A DNA stretch of 64,000 nt from contig CM119271.1 of assembly GCA_051294375.1 (NCBI GenBank), positions 118,721 to 182,720 on the forward strand. Direction: 5' to 3'. Below are positions 1 through 9,773 of this stretch, in pieces. Every line of letters begins with the position of its first letter. The stretch's first letter is position 1. A model generated the notes under the pieces. That model was not told the DNA's origin. It saw nothing but the letters and a program-made list of their open reading frames with translations, and searched no databases. Position numbers and translations under genes: made by a program. This DNA comes from Paraspadella gotoi. Taxonomy: Eukaryota; Chaetognatha.

Positions 1-1032
1 AACTCGTTTAATCGTTTACTCGTCGCCTAGTGACGGTGGTAAAAAAAAAAGTGACTAAAAAATTATTTTTGTAAAAAGAGAGAGAGAGAGAGAGAGTCGG
101 AAAACGTTTACTTGTCGCCTTGTGACGGTGGTGAAAAAAAAAGTGAATCATTTTTTTTTGTAACAAAAAAAAAGAGAGGAAGACGGAGAGAGAGATCCTG
201 AACTCGTTTTTAAACGATTCAGAAAAGGCAGCGCCTGATCAAATATATATTTTTTTAGAAAGAAAAAAATAATCAGAATTTTTCAAAAAACGAAAGATCA
301 CGCAAGAGATCGTACAGAGAGAGACAGACGCACACAGAGAGAGACAGAGAGAGACTGAGAGAGACTGAGAGAGCCTGAACTCGTATTTAAACGATTCAGA
401 AAAGGCAGCGCCTGAAAAAAATATTATATAGTAATTAAAAAATAAATAAAAGAAAGGCAAAAAATGTTACAATGGGTTTACAATTGGAAATTTTTCCAAT
501 TTTTTCCAATCATAGGTTGTTAACGATTTATTTTTTTTTTTTGTATTCAAATTAAGATATAGCTTCTCATTAAAAAGTTCTTTTGAGTTCCCATTTTTAT
601 TATAGATTTAAAAAATTTTTTTTTAATTTCATCTTCAATATTAAATTAGATTAAAGCATTTCTATATACTAATTTGGATATTTAATGAGTACTCATAATC
701 TCATTTGCATATTGCAGTAAATCAATAATTTAGTGGAAATTCAAACAAAAATTACTTAAATCCAAATGTAATAAGAAATATCAAAGCTATTTCAAGATGA
801 GAAGCCATATCTAAATTTTTAACTTACTATGATCGCACACTTTTGTAAAACTATCATAATTCATAATAATTTTTATTTAAAAAAAACGGTAAGTCACAGC
901 CAAACTATAAAAGCGTAGTAGTTTTTATATAAAAACAGCGTGACGCCGGCGACGACGACGATGATGACTACGTCACAAAGAAGCTCACCTGAAACAAAAT
1001 CTAGCCTGAACCGGCTTCGCCGGTCATGGCTC
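1..1032 (-). repeat. Dispersed repeat family D, copy 1
   Basis: On the minus strand this region matches parts of 41970-43250, 52020-52840 and 56500-57310. Its outer end (1005-1032) is a GC-rich hairpin in which GGCTCGA-side and CCGGCTTCGCCGG sequences fold back, followed by a GTC/GAC microsatellite (945-965). The inner end carries GA microsatellites (80-100, 315-370) and the motif GAACTCGT..TTAAACGATTCAG. No coding capacity is recognised; the short ORFs here translate microsatellite. Confidence 0.75.
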
Positions 1033-1312
1033 GATAAAAAATATGAGTCACATTTACTTATTATCTTTTTGCTTTCACGATCTTGTTAGTCCTGCAATGT
1101 TACTTATTTTAACCCATAATTACTCGAATTAATCATAATTGAATTAATAGATGAAAAGAAAGTGTGTGAAGAAGCTAGATATAAAGTTTTGATGGAATTG
1201 TGCCAGTGTAAATGAGTTTTAATGGAAAAACATAAGTCACATTTACTTGAATCTTTTTTACTTATGATTACTATTAAATGTTTTAATTAATTAATTAATT
1301 AATTAATTAATT
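1033..1312. other. AT-rich stretch, remnant of the hairpin-ended GGAC family
   Basis: Short phrases such as AGTCACATTTACTT and GATATAAAGTTTTGATGGAATTG recur in other copies of the hairpin-ended repeat family (for example 19430-19570 and 37990-38100). I see no gene. Confidence 0.5.
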
Positions 1313-1830
1313 TGAAAAAATGATACAATTTAAAAAAATTATGCAAGTTGAAAAAATTATGCAATTTGAAAAAAATATGCAAGTTGAAAAAAAATATGCA
1401 AGTTGAAAAAAATATGCAAGTTGAAAAAATTATGCAAGTTGAAGAAATTATGCAAGTTGAAGAAATTATGCAAGTTAAAAAATTAATGCAAGTTGAAAAA
1501 GATGCGCAAGTTGAAAAAAATATGCAAGTTGAAAAAATATGCAAGTTGAAAAAAATATGCAAGTTGAAAAAATATGCAAGTTGAAAAATTATGCAAGTTG
1601 AAAGAATTATGCAAGTTAAAAAAATTATTCAAGTTGAAAAATGATGCGAATTGTAAAAATGATGTAAATTGAAAAATGATGCAAGTTAAAAAAAATGATA
1701 CAATTGTAAAAATGATGTAAATTGAAAAAATGATGAGTTGAAAAAATTATGTGCGTGAAAAAATTCTGCGAGTTGAAAAAATGATGCGAGTTAAAAAAAT
1801 GATGCAAGTTAAAAAAATTGAACAAATAAT
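1313..1830. repeat. Minisatellite, ATGCAAGTTGAAAAAA unit
   Basis: About 30 imperfect tandem copies of a 15-18 base unit (ATGCAAGTTGAAAAAA and GATGCAAGTTAAAAAA variants). The open frames on both strands (repeating MQVEK or FNLHHF) are translations of the repeat and not genes. Related arrays lie at 19715-20130 and, in the opposite orientation, 37440-37860. Confidence 0.9.
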
Positions 1831-1867
1831 TGTGATTTATCATCTGATTAGCAGATTACCGCTTAAT

Positions 1868-1902
1868 TATTGGTAGGCAGATCCGACATTGTTTGCTCAA
1901 AC
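1868..1902 (-). repeat. 5' end of a hairpin-family repeat
   Basis: The sequence GGCAGATCCGACATTG followed by TTTGCTCAAACTTG is the reverse complement of the conserved start of family H. The same boundary occurs at 20276, 22673, 37049, 38381, 50083 and 55454. Confidence 0.7.
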
Positions 1903-1916
1903 TTGTTATTATAGAG

Positions 1917-1961
1917 ACGAACATGTTTTGGCTGATGATTTGAGCCTTCATCAGCATCAAA
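1917..1961 (-). ncRNA. Degenerate hammerhead ribozyme copy H1
   Basis: On the minus strand CTGATGA is followed by AGGCTC..CAGCC, then AAAAC, then ATGTTCGTC. The layout is a hammerhead core, but the conserved GAAA reads AAAA, so this copy is probably inactive. It directly abuts the end of the 2-10 kb retroelement, in the same position as the ribozymes in the fold-back at 31-32.5 kb. Confidence 0.55.
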
Positions 1962-1999
1962 GTTTTTGTGAATTACTCACAAATTTTCTACAAAAGACG

Positions 2000-2570
2000 G
2001 AGAGGGAGAGAGAGAGAGAGAAAAAGAGAAAAAAGTTTCCAACACAGAGTTTAGAAAGGACAGTGGTCAATGGTGAGAATAGGCTAAGGGTAAGGACAGA
2101 TAGATTTTAGTTTAGAAAAGAAGTGAAATTGTCAATTTGAGAGAGAGAGAGACAGAGAAAATAATACATTATTTAATGTACAACAAATAAAAAGGTTTTT
2201 GTATACTGAAATTTAGACATTAACTGTTAGCTAATAATAAATAAATAATTGGAGAAAAGAAAAGAAAGAAATACATTGGGTGAGGGATAGCAAGGTAATT
2301 AGTAAAGTGAAAGGTTAAGAAAGAGCTCAAAATGAGCTGGCCCCCTTGGCTTGTGGCAAATGAGAGGCTGGGACGATGAGGCCGGTTCATTGGCGTGTCA
2401 TTGGCTGAGAGGACAGTTCGACCGAGCAATGCTCGGCGAGCATGTCAATGCTGGGGATTAGGTAAATGTTTCTTTGTCCTGATACGCCTGCCGGCTTCCC
2501 TCTTCTCGCCTGCTGGCGAGGTGGGTGGGTGACAGGAGTGGTGGACGTTTTCGCGACGCCACAAGGCGTC
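2000..2570. repeat. Retroelement terminal region shared with fold-back
   Basis: A GA microsatellite, AAGTTTCCAACACAGAG, GACAGTGGTCA and a GC-richer part (CCCCTTGGCTTGTGG, GAGAGGACAGTTCG, CCCTCTTCTCGCCTGC) run in the same order as 31350-31920. This is the best evidence that the RT element and the fold-back family share termini. Confidence 0.7.
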
Positions 2571-2626
2571 CGTGAGTCGGTCGAGGCTGTCCTGGTTTTG
2601 TTTAGAGAGCCCCAACGACATTTCTC

Positions 2627-3307
2627 TCAGCAAGCTGAGAGTTGATGGATCGGCTTCGAGTGATGTCGAGGTGCCTTGTGACGTAATAAAAAAATGTGGC
2701 GACAAGGTGGCCGCCGCGCGGGTTTGGCAGCCTGAGGGGTTCTTCCTTGCCCGTGATGTGGAGGGTGAAGGCGCCGTTGGAAAGGGGGCGCACGCGATAC
2801 ATCAGAGCAGAGAGGGAGGAGACGTGTATCACAGTCGAGAGGGTTCTCCAGTTCTTCCTTGAGGTCGCGGGCGTCGACATTGAGGGAGGTGCTGATTGCG
2901 GTGTTGTATACAAGCTCCTCATTCGGCTCAGGTGGTGCGTTGGGTCGAGTTGGTTGCGACGGCGGAGGTTCGGGTGAGTGGGGTGAGGAGGATGGAGGTG
3001 ACGCTGGTGGCCCCGCAGAGCGGTGGGGGCTGACGGGGTAGTCAGTGATGCCGGCTGGTGGCCCGGCGAGGTGCTTTTGAGATGGCAGCGGTCTGGGCTG
3101 AAGAGGAGGTTGTGGAGAAGGTGTCAGTGAGTCCCTTGATGACGGTGGAGGGCTGGCGCAAGGTGGTGTTGGAGAAGGGGCCACCCTGGGGCCGTTTCCG
3201 CTGTTGGCGTCATCGTCAACCGGAAGTGGGTTGAATTGGATGAGGATTGTGTCTTGAGGGAGGCTCTCAGCTGCAACGGCCTTTGCATTGTCTTTGGTCG
3301 ACCCCAC
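2627..3307 (-). pseudogene. Proline-rich retroelement ORF segment
   Basis: A 226-residue open frame follows the RNase H part. Its middle (about residues 35-125) is very rich in proline and serine, and the end (about residues 125-160) is more ordinary. A second frame (2602-2922) continues it after about residue 150, which suggests a frameshift. No integrase-type HHCC or DDE motif is visible. It is either the C-terminal part of the polyprotein or a separate element protein. No function is assigned. Confidence 0.4.
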
Positions 3308-3357
3308 TTCTTTTGGGCCTTCTTCAGCCGTTCGAGCTCTGCGGTCGTAACTATGAG

Positions 3358-3615
3358 TTAATGTGCGGAGGTATGCATTGGGCGTATGAGGGAGACTTGA
3401 CTCATTAGCGATCTGAAAATTTGGAGAGTTTGGTTCAATTTTTCTCCATAAGTCCTAACAATTTTGCAGCCTGATGGCACCGTGAAGTCCTCATCCAGCA
3501 TTTTGATGCAGATGCCGGACATCTCGGCGAGTAGTTTGAGTTTGGGATGTCCTCGGTTCCAGTCCTTCGCCGAGATTGTTCGGATGAAGGTGTCCACGTT
3601 TTTTGTTTTTAGCAT
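3358..3615 (-). pseudogene. Retroelement polyprotein fragment, unrecognised
   Basis: An 85-residue frame overlaps the end of the RNase H fragment by a few bases in another frame, so a frameshift is likely. It has an ordinary mixed composition (LLAEMSGICIKMLDEDFTVP) and looks like decayed protein sequence rather than repeat. I do not recognise the family. Confidence 0.4.
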
Positions 3616-4105
3616 TCCATATAGGCGTCTCGCGTTTGCTTGACGGTCAGTGAATTTCTCCGCACAAATTCAAAAAACGTTTTTCGAAAAATTTTTTGAC
3701 GCTCAGTGCGGCGGCAACAAGGGCACCCAGAGAAACCCGGGACATACGCTCCTGTGCAGTCAAACCCCGTCGGCCAGAAGGGGGTGTCGAGCAGCATGAT
3801 TTGTCCCTGGTTCGTGGGTGAGGAAATATGAGGGTTGTTTTCACTTTTTACTAGTACGATCTCCTCGGGATGGCACTCTTGGCGGATCTTGGTGACCCAG
3901 CAGAGGACGTTTGTCGGTAGGACCTGTTGCTTATCATGTTGCAGGTCCATGATGCGTTTAAAGTCTGTGATTAGCGAAACTCTTTTGCCACAGATGTCTC
4001 CATTAAATTCCCTGACCATCATATTGAAAGCTAAAGTGTTAGAGGGTGATTGTTGTGGGCGATGCCAACGGGCGCCGGCCAGGCTTGAGAAGCACAAGAC
4101 CCTCT
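3609..4105 (-). pseudogene. RNase H C-terminal part
   Basis: The minus-strand frame runs CFSSLAGARW.., NTLAFNMMVREF, then GKRVSLITDFKRIMDL. This matches the middle of a retroelement RNase H, where an F-S-x-x-L segment is followed by an E-x-E-x-LA-like helix and a TD motif. About 80 further residues, including CPCC, lie downstream. The N-terminal part carrying TDAS is at 6085-6340; about 2 kb of foreign sequence separates them. It would have degraded RNA in the RNA/DNA hybrid during reverse transcription. Confidence 0.6.
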
Positions 4106-4279
4106 AATGTGTAGACCACAATGTCAGTTAACCACACGGCGGCACAGTCGACCACAAGGTTATAGTATCTGTGAATATGAATACACAAGAGAACGGGGGA
4201 CGCCAACTAGATTAGGACTCACACTCTTACACATACTTTCTATGATAATAAACACACGATGCTCACAGGGCTGAAAGGG

Positions 4280-4337
4280 AAACAATAATATAAATAAACA
4301 TGAATCACTTGATTCATGTTTATTTATATTATTGTTT
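4280..4337. repeat. Perfect palindrome, 28-bp arms
   Basis: AAACAATAATATAAATAAAC.. (4280-4307) and its exact reverse complement (4310-4337) are separated by only CT. As RNA it would form a long AU-rich hairpin. It lies about 100 bases beyond the stop of the 348-residue frame on the minus strand. Confidence 0.9.
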
Positions 4338-4443
4338 GACAATGATTAATAATAATATGCATCGGAGTCTTTGAGATTGTCCACGATATTGTCTCCGACA
4401 TTTTTCCCTCTCTTCTACGATCAAGCGACCCGCTCAATCCAAC

Positions 4444-5490
4444 TTAGTGAGCAAAACGTACGCAAAATTCGCAGATTAAGCACGCCGCGATGGCGCGATG
4501 GCGAAGTGCATTAGACGATGGCATTTCCTCGCCAAGAAAGTTCAATCCATGATTACAGAAGGCCTCGCCCGTTACCTTGATGGAAATCTCATCCATCGTT
4601 TTGTCCCAGCCGTTGCTGATACAGACATCTTCTGCGTCGACCCACCTTCTCGGCACCCAAGAGAGGTTTCGGCGGAAAAATTCGAGGAGCCGCGTTCTTC
4701 TAAACAGAAATAATTGGCGCGGATGCGATTCTTTGAGGATTTTGCCGATTTCCCTGGAGAATTTGGCGTGAATTTTGGGAGCAAAGTGAAAAATCCTCTC
4801 GTCGCAAACGAAAGTAAGGAAGTTGACCCGGGTCTTCTCCAAACCGGGGAGCAGCAAATGATAAACGACGCAGAAGTCTTTGGATCTCATAATTGTAGGG
4901 CGAAATCTTTGAAGAATGGTCTTATCTGACAACATTTTTCCGTGCAGACTGCCATCTCTCATCAAGGAGGGCAAGTCATGCAAGATAGAGTTTAAAGGCG
5001 ACCGGCAACGCAGGAAGAAGGCGTCATACGGTGCAGGTGTAAAGTCGCAACCCAAAAAACCGGCAAGGTCCATCAAGAAAGCCGCGAGAACGGAATGGGA
5101 GGCGGCGATTCGCCTCGCGCAAACTTTGAATAGCCTTTCGTTCCCTGTTGCAATTATATTACATGCCTTGTAAACATGCTGTTCCGCTTCTCTCCGCAAG
5201 AAAGACTCAATAAGGACGTCGGCTCGGGACTCGAAGACGATGTCGTAATAAATTTCGGGAAGCGCAATCCCATGAGCCTCACGACACGTACGGACGAATC
5301 TCCCGATGCTGTAGGGAGAGAACTTTTCTTTAAACTCGTTGATCTTGTCGAATCCAACGAAAAGGTCGGTCAAGCGCAGCTTCCGGATGATTGCATCCTC
5401 GTTTTCATAGTTCGATAACATGAAATCGGTGATGGCCACTATCTGATTGGAATGAAATATTTTTTGCAGATATCTTGAGAGTGTCAGCAC
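4444..5490 (-). pseudogene. Unrecognised 348-residue ORF, 5' broken
   Basis: This is the longest open frame of the window. It begins at a GTG; an in-frame TAA lies five codons upstream, so the true start is lost or the reading frame shifts. Upstream sequence in two other frames (5515-5647, 5600-5740) looks like the continuation of the same protein. The composition is that of a real protein: basic and phenylalanine-rich with even use of residues (YEDAIIRKL-like helices, CNIIATGNERLFKVCARR, DLAGFLGCDFTPAPYDAFF, a basic stretch near residues 255-275, RHRAIAACLICEFC at the end). I recognise no catalytic motif. Near the C-terminus ALRHRA is only faintly like the R/H box of tyrosine recombinases. 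The function is unknown. Confidence 0.5.
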
Positions 5491-5745
5491 GGTCGGATGA
5501 ATTTAAGAGGTAATCGAGCAAAACACCCGGTGGACAGGAAATTTTTTATAAGGGCCCTGCAGCACACCCGTACTGAAAACTTCCTTCTCGAGGGACGATG
5601 CTACAAAGTCTTTCAAACTACGGCCAGAGAAGAACGTCAACATGGCGCGCGCGAGCGAACGGACCTTTTTCGGCCAAGATCCTAGTCCAATCCTCGATCG
5701 TGTCCGAAACCGAGGCTGACTTAATCTTCCTTAAGTATTGCAGTC

Positions 5746-6081
5746 TTATTGAAGTCTTTTTTTCTTTATAAACTTTAGCTCATGAACGAATTCGTGACAT
5801 AGGCGCATCGGACGCGGTGAAACCGGAGCCGGAATTGGAAGAACAAAATCGCGCGGAGCGAGAGTCTCGCCGACGACGACGCGACGGTCAGCAGTCGGTG
5901 TTGGTTCACTTGGAATGTTTTGCGCATACTCTGCGACAGATAAAGATGCTGGTTCTGGTCTGAACATGTTCTCCGACACTTCCTGGTCCTCAGTCCCCTC
6001 GTCTTCGTCAGAGGAGGAGAGGAGAACAAAATCCATAGTCGGACGGTCTGAACAATGTGTGTTTGAGTCGATACTCATCAA
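5746..6081 (-). pseudogene. Unrecognised acidic N-terminal ORF fragment
   Basis: A 111-residue frame starts MMSIDSNTHC and has an acidic stretch (SSSDEDEGTEDQE, near residues 22-35), a proline-rich part (LPIPAPVSPRP) and a basic end. The next frame downstream (about 5640-5750) continues as a mixed-composition protein. It probably is the N-terminal part of the same broken protein as 4444-5490. The family is not recognised. Confidence 0.4.
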
Positions 6082-6084
6082 GGA

Positions 6085-6340
6085 AGGATTTTGAGTGGAT
6101 ATTCCACGCCGTCCGCTGTGGCCATGATGAGGCTGCCCATGGCACTAGTGCTGGCGTCAGTATACAGTATTCACCATTTTTAATTTTAGCATCGTTTAAA
6201 AAGTTTAGGCCCAGAGTTGACTTAATTTCTTTTATTAACATATTTAGGCTTTCGCGATGAGCTTCAGTGAATTCAAAGTTTTTCCTATCTAGTAGGGTGA
6301 GGGCATGGAGCGGCTGTGCCAGGTAAGAGAACTGGTGCAC
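6085..6340 (-). pseudogene. RNase H N-terminal part (TDAS)
   Basis: The minus strand encodes LAQPLHALTLLDRKNFEFTE, a typical end of the RT connection region, then an alpha-helical stretch and, near 6160-6190, YTDASTSAMGSLI. TDAS is the first catalytic motif of retroelement RNase H. The homology ends at EYPLKIL, where foreign sequence begins. Confidence 0.65.
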
Positions 6341-6344
6341 AAAG

Positions 6345-6747
6345 GCTCAAATTATAAGCACCACCCTGCAAAATTCCCTAATTCCTCATTCGCCCCACCA
6401 ATCTTGTATACTAGATGGGTGGGTGGGTAGGTAAAACACCGGTAATAATTCAGGGAGGCAAGAAGCGCCCGCAGATCCTTCTGGGTTTTTAGCTCTTTCA
6501 ACTTGATCTCTGCTTGTTCCATTTTTTCACGTTGGGGGTTCAACTTGTCTTTGGAAATACTGTACCCTAGGATTTTGATGTCGTCTTTGAGGACGACGTT
6601 TTCCCTCCGACAGATTGACAGAAATTCGCGGAGCCTGACAGCTATCTCCTCAGGGTCCTTGGCCATGAGGATGAGGTCGTCGACATAAATGAACGATTTG
6701 ACATCCCTGCCAAGCTCCGCAAATATTTCATCGAGGATGGACTGGAG
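6345..6747 (-). pseudogene. RT palm with YVDD and connection region
   Basis: Reading away from the hAT insertion: VLQSILDEIFAELGRDVKS, FIYVDDLILMAKDPEE, then ILGYSISKDKLNPQREK and LRALLASLNYYRCF. The YxDD box is the polymerase active site. The GYxISKD..P..EK and NYYR.F motifs are characteristic of Ty3-like reverse transcriptases. About 85 bases with a TACCCACCCACC repeat separate this part from the RNase H, probably a small insertion. Confidence 0.75.
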
Positions 6748-7012
6748 TAGAGTTCCGATAACCGTTAAAAGTTAACGGTTATTAACGGTTAATTTTAACT
6801 TAACCGTTAATATATTTATTTTAACGGTTAAATTCGGTTAATTTTCAAATACGATTTTTGTTATTATTTGTTAGGAAATCTTTGATTTTTTAAAATAAAA
6901 GTTTTTTTTTCGTCCTCTTTTATTTCTCTTTTTCCTTTCAACTAATTTTATGCATTTACATCTTAGAGACAAAGTTTGAAATAATTGGCAATAACAATTT
7001 ATTTTCAAGATG

Positions 7013-7057
7013 AAAACGTACATGTTTCGGCTTTTTTACTAGCCTTCTTCAGCATCA
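7013..7057 (-). ncRNA. Hammerhead ribozyme copy H2
   Basis: On the minus strand: GATG, CTGAAGA, stem II AGGCT..AGCC, GAAA, palindrome ACATGT, A, then CGTTTTC. All invariant core bases (C3, U4, G5, A6, G8, A9, GAAA) are present. Stem I would have two Watson-Crick and two wobble pairs. This is the left-arm partner of H3. Confidence 0.7.
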
Positions 7058-7200
7058 ATTTAGTTTGTGAAAATATTAGACAGATTTTGTGTAGAAGAAG
7101 GGGAGAGAGAGAGAGAGGGCAAAGTTTCTCTGTCTCTCTCTTTCTCTCTCTCTCCCCATCTTCTACACAAAATCTGTCTAATAATTTCACAAACTAAATT

Positions 7201-7244
7201 GACGCTGAAAAAGGCGAAAAAAAGCCGAAACATGTACGTTTTCA
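7201..7244 (+). ncRNA. Hammerhead copy H3 with G8 mutated
   Basis: GACG, CTGAAAA, stem II AGGC..AGCC, GAAAC, ATGTACGTTTTC. The base that should be G8, a catalytic guanine, is A at 7209, so activity should be lost. GACG before the core pairs well with CGTT after the cleavage site. Confidence 0.65.
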
Positions 7245-7292
7245 TCTTGAAAATAAATTGTTGTTGCCAATTATTTAAAACTCTGTCTCTAA

Positions 7293-8300
7293 TCTCTAAT
7301 CAAAATGAAAGAAAGGATTACATAACACAATGCATTTACATCAAAGAATATTTTGAAATATAATATATATGCAAATACATACATTTTTTTACAAATTAAA
7401 TTCTTACATGAAAAACTTTTTATTCTATTTTATTATTAAAAAAATAAATAATTCTTCGTTTTCTCACTTTTTCTTTTCCTCTTTAAAACTAACAAAGAAG
7501 CAAATGAAATAAAACCGAATGAATGAAAAAAATTAATAAAAAAATTATTATAACAAATTTAAGAATTATTAATAGAAGGAATGAATCTTTAAAAAGACAT
7601 TAAGGCTAACTAAAAATATCCTTCAATGATGATATACTTTTTAATAAAATTAAAAAAAATATTTATTAATCCATAAATCTTTTGATCAATAGCTCAATCA
7701 ATAAACCATTCAATCAATAAACTAATATTCATATTTTATATTTATAATTATGGTCATGGTTTATGAAAGACTAACAACTAGAAAAATAATGAGGAAGAGA
7801 AATAGAGAAAGAAAAAGAGAAAACAAAAGAGAGAAAGAAAGAACGAGAAAACTTAATATAAAATTAGAATTACATTGTGCTTTTTCTTTCTTTGACTTTA
7901 TCATGATGTATTATTTGATTATCATGGGTTGTTACGAAATAACTATCTATATATCACGAAGAAATCCAGCTTCTCCACTTTTTCCCGATGCTCTTTTGTC
8001 TTTTTTACTGACGCAAGAATTTCCAGCTTTCCAGCGATTACAGAGACATCTTCTATTTTAGACTTTTGTTATATATATACTTAAGTACAGATTCCGTGGC
8101 GGATTCTGATTGGTTCATCGGATTTCGATAGATTTTAATTACAATTTATCGATGTGAACGATCTGATCTGTCATTCTTGCACTTTCAGTTCTCTGAAAAT
8201 CTCGGAATCTTTAGTTTTAAGAAACTATTTGGTAATTGCTGGATTGGTGGACTTTCCTGTGAGAGAAGCAACTTTTTGTTACTATTTTGGCTTCAGAAAC
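7293..8300. other. AT-rich interior of the hAT element
   Basis: No gene recognised. The A-rich frame at 7750-8061 is composed of AGAGAAAG runs and is not convincing. Confidence 0.5.
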
Positions 8301-8558
8301 AAGTAAGAAAGATTCTTTAAACTTTATATATATATATTTGCTGAGTTTGTATTAAATGTTTTGTTATTCTTTGCCCAGGACTTCTAACTTCACTTCACCT
8401 TCACTTTAACTTCAACTATGTCCTGGGCTTCGCCTTCGGCCGAGACTTTGTCGTCCTCATCTATTGAGCATCATAGACCGGCGCCATCGTCTCCTCTGCG
8501 CCATTACGCCACAAATACCAACGCTTTATTTGGCGTAGAGTTAGCCCGGGAAAGTTAG
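8301..8558 (+). pseudogene. hAT transposase 5' remnant with UTR intron
   Basis: A possible intron runs from AACAA|GTAAGA (about 8301) to TTTGCCCAG|GACTTC (about 8380), then an ATG at 8418 opens a 46-codon frame (MSWASPSAETLSSSS..) ending at 8558. The GC-richer composition and proper splice signals suggest the 5' end of a former transposase gene. The rest of the coding region is absent from this element, so it is non-autonomous. The transposase assignment rests on position alone. Confidence 0.4.
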
Positions 8559-8868
8559 CAAGTCAATGAAACCACTCTCCGAACTTAGTTCAAAACATGG
8601 GTAATTTGAAAATAGTTTGCTCAAACCAAATTTTCTTTTACTCACTATAATGTGTATATCATCTATCTGAAATAGAGGATTAAGAAGATTCAGGAGCCAG
8701 AGTTAAAGAGAAAATTACCATTTAATACTTTAGTTTGTTTTAAATATTAGTATTTTAAATTTAAAGTTAAATTATAAAATTAGCCGATTTTAACGGTTAA
8801 CCGTTAAAAATGTTAGTTTTAACGGTTAAGCGAATTTCCTGAAAAATTAACTCTAGACTGGAGGACAT

Positions 8869-9440
8869 TTACTGTTTACGCCGCCAATTGGTAATTTGTT
8901 CATTTCCCAGTTGTCCGGCTTCTGCGAAGGCGGTGATGGGCTTGCAGCAGTCCTTGTAGTTTACTTGGTAAAAACAGGCCAGGAAGTCAACTGAGCATTG
9001 GAGCTCGTGAGGTTTGAATTCCTCCAATATTGCTGATATTGTCTGTGGTTTGGTGGCATAAGTTGAAATATTGTCATTTACCGCGGACAGTTCACAGATG
9101 AGGCGCCATTGTTTTGTGAAGGTCTCGTCCATCTTATCTTGCCCTTGGTTTACATGGTTTGGTTTCTTTATGAGGAAAGCATTTGAGTAGGCTTCGCCTG
9201 ATGTTCTGGAAACAACGCTGGTTTTTTGTAAACTTCAAGGTATCTTTCTAAGGCGGCCTTCTTGATCGGGCCCTGGTTGACAAAATGCGGTTTGGGCAAG
9301 TCTTCCATGGTGAAACCCAGGTCTACCTTGTAATTTAAAAACCCTTCTTTGCAGTCGTTGAAGGAATCGCCGAAAACATCACGAAATTCCCATACAGCAT
9401 CCCAGACGATGGGGGCCTTGTCGGTGAGGGTCGGGTCCAC
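8869..9440 (-). pseudogene. RT N-terminal half
   Basis: The minus-strand frame at 9168-9440 (VDLGFTMEDLPKPHFVNQGP.., ALERYLEV..) is the region before RT block 1. The frame at 8869-9132 has KQWRLICELSAVNDNI and SVDFLACFYQVNY..ITAF, which correspond to RT motifs with W-R-(F/L)-x-x-D-x-R-x-(V/L)N and S-x-D-(L/F)-x-x-x-F-x-Q-(I/V). The first catalytic aspartate survives in SVDF. A frameshift lies near 8870-8880, just beside the hAT insertion. Confidence 0.7.
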
Positions 9441-9773
9441 CTCCTTAAGGGTTTGAGAAACTCCTCTTTGTCGCGGTCGTCATGTTTCTGTCTGCGTCTG
9501 TCACGTGCTTACTGCACCGCTTTTAACTCAGCTTCTGAGGTGAGTGTTTGAAGGAGAGATAACCCATAGTTCATGCGGTGAGCCGGGATCCGTGGTGGCG
9601 GTCCTGATGATGACGTAGCGATCCTCATCTTCATTTGGGGATACAAAATGTTGCCTAGGGCCGCTCACATCAGTGACAGAGGCGGGAGCAGTGGCATGGG
9701 TAATGGTACTGGGGCCGCCCGTGATGAGGGTCCTGATATCATCCTTGAGCTCCGCAAAGGCGATGTAAAATTT

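Larger units (their letters stand above)
4106..6082 (-). mobile_element. Insertion of unrecognised coding sequence in RNase H
   Basis: The RNase H homology stops near 6085 (after EYPLKIL) and resumes near 4105. Between them lie one long frame (4444-5490) and several shorter frames (5500-6081), all on the minus strand, plus a perfect 58-bp palindrome at 4280-4337. I could not find clear terminal repeats or a target duplication, so the edges are approximate. The coding sequence is GC-richer than its surroundings. Confidence 0.5.
6963..7292. mobile_element. Fold-back ribozyme element nested in the hAT
   Basis: Left arm (about 6963-7112) and right arm (about 7133-7292) are near-perfect reverse complements: TTAGAGACAAAGTTTGAAAT.. 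at one end and its complement at the other, with GA/CT microsatellite in the centre. Each arm contains a hammerhead motif pointing outward. The fold-back inserted into, or was carried by, the hAT element. Confidence 0.8.
6748..8855. mobile_element. hAT-type DNA transposon inserted in the RT
   Basis: GACTGGAG occurs directly on both sides (6740-6747 and 8856-8863), a perfect 8-bp target duplication. The element starts TAGAGTTCCG and ends with the reverse complement of TAGAGTTAAT. Both ends carry many copies of TAACCGTTA/TAACGGTTA as subterminal repeats. An 8-bp duplication and YAGNG ends are hAT features. Removing it joins the two halves of the RT domain. It contains a small ORF with a 5' intron (8301-8558) and a nested ribozyme fold-back (6963-7292), and it lacks a full transposase. 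Confidence 0.85.

Noticed and set aside
1299-1843. Open frames with FNLHHF or MQVEK repeats
   Set aside because: They exist on both strands and are direct translations of a 15-18 base minisatellite.
4444-5490. 348-residue ORF as tyrosine recombinase of a DIRS element
   Set aside because: Only a faint R/H-like phrase at the C-terminus (ALRHRA); no complete R..H-x-x-R..Y set.
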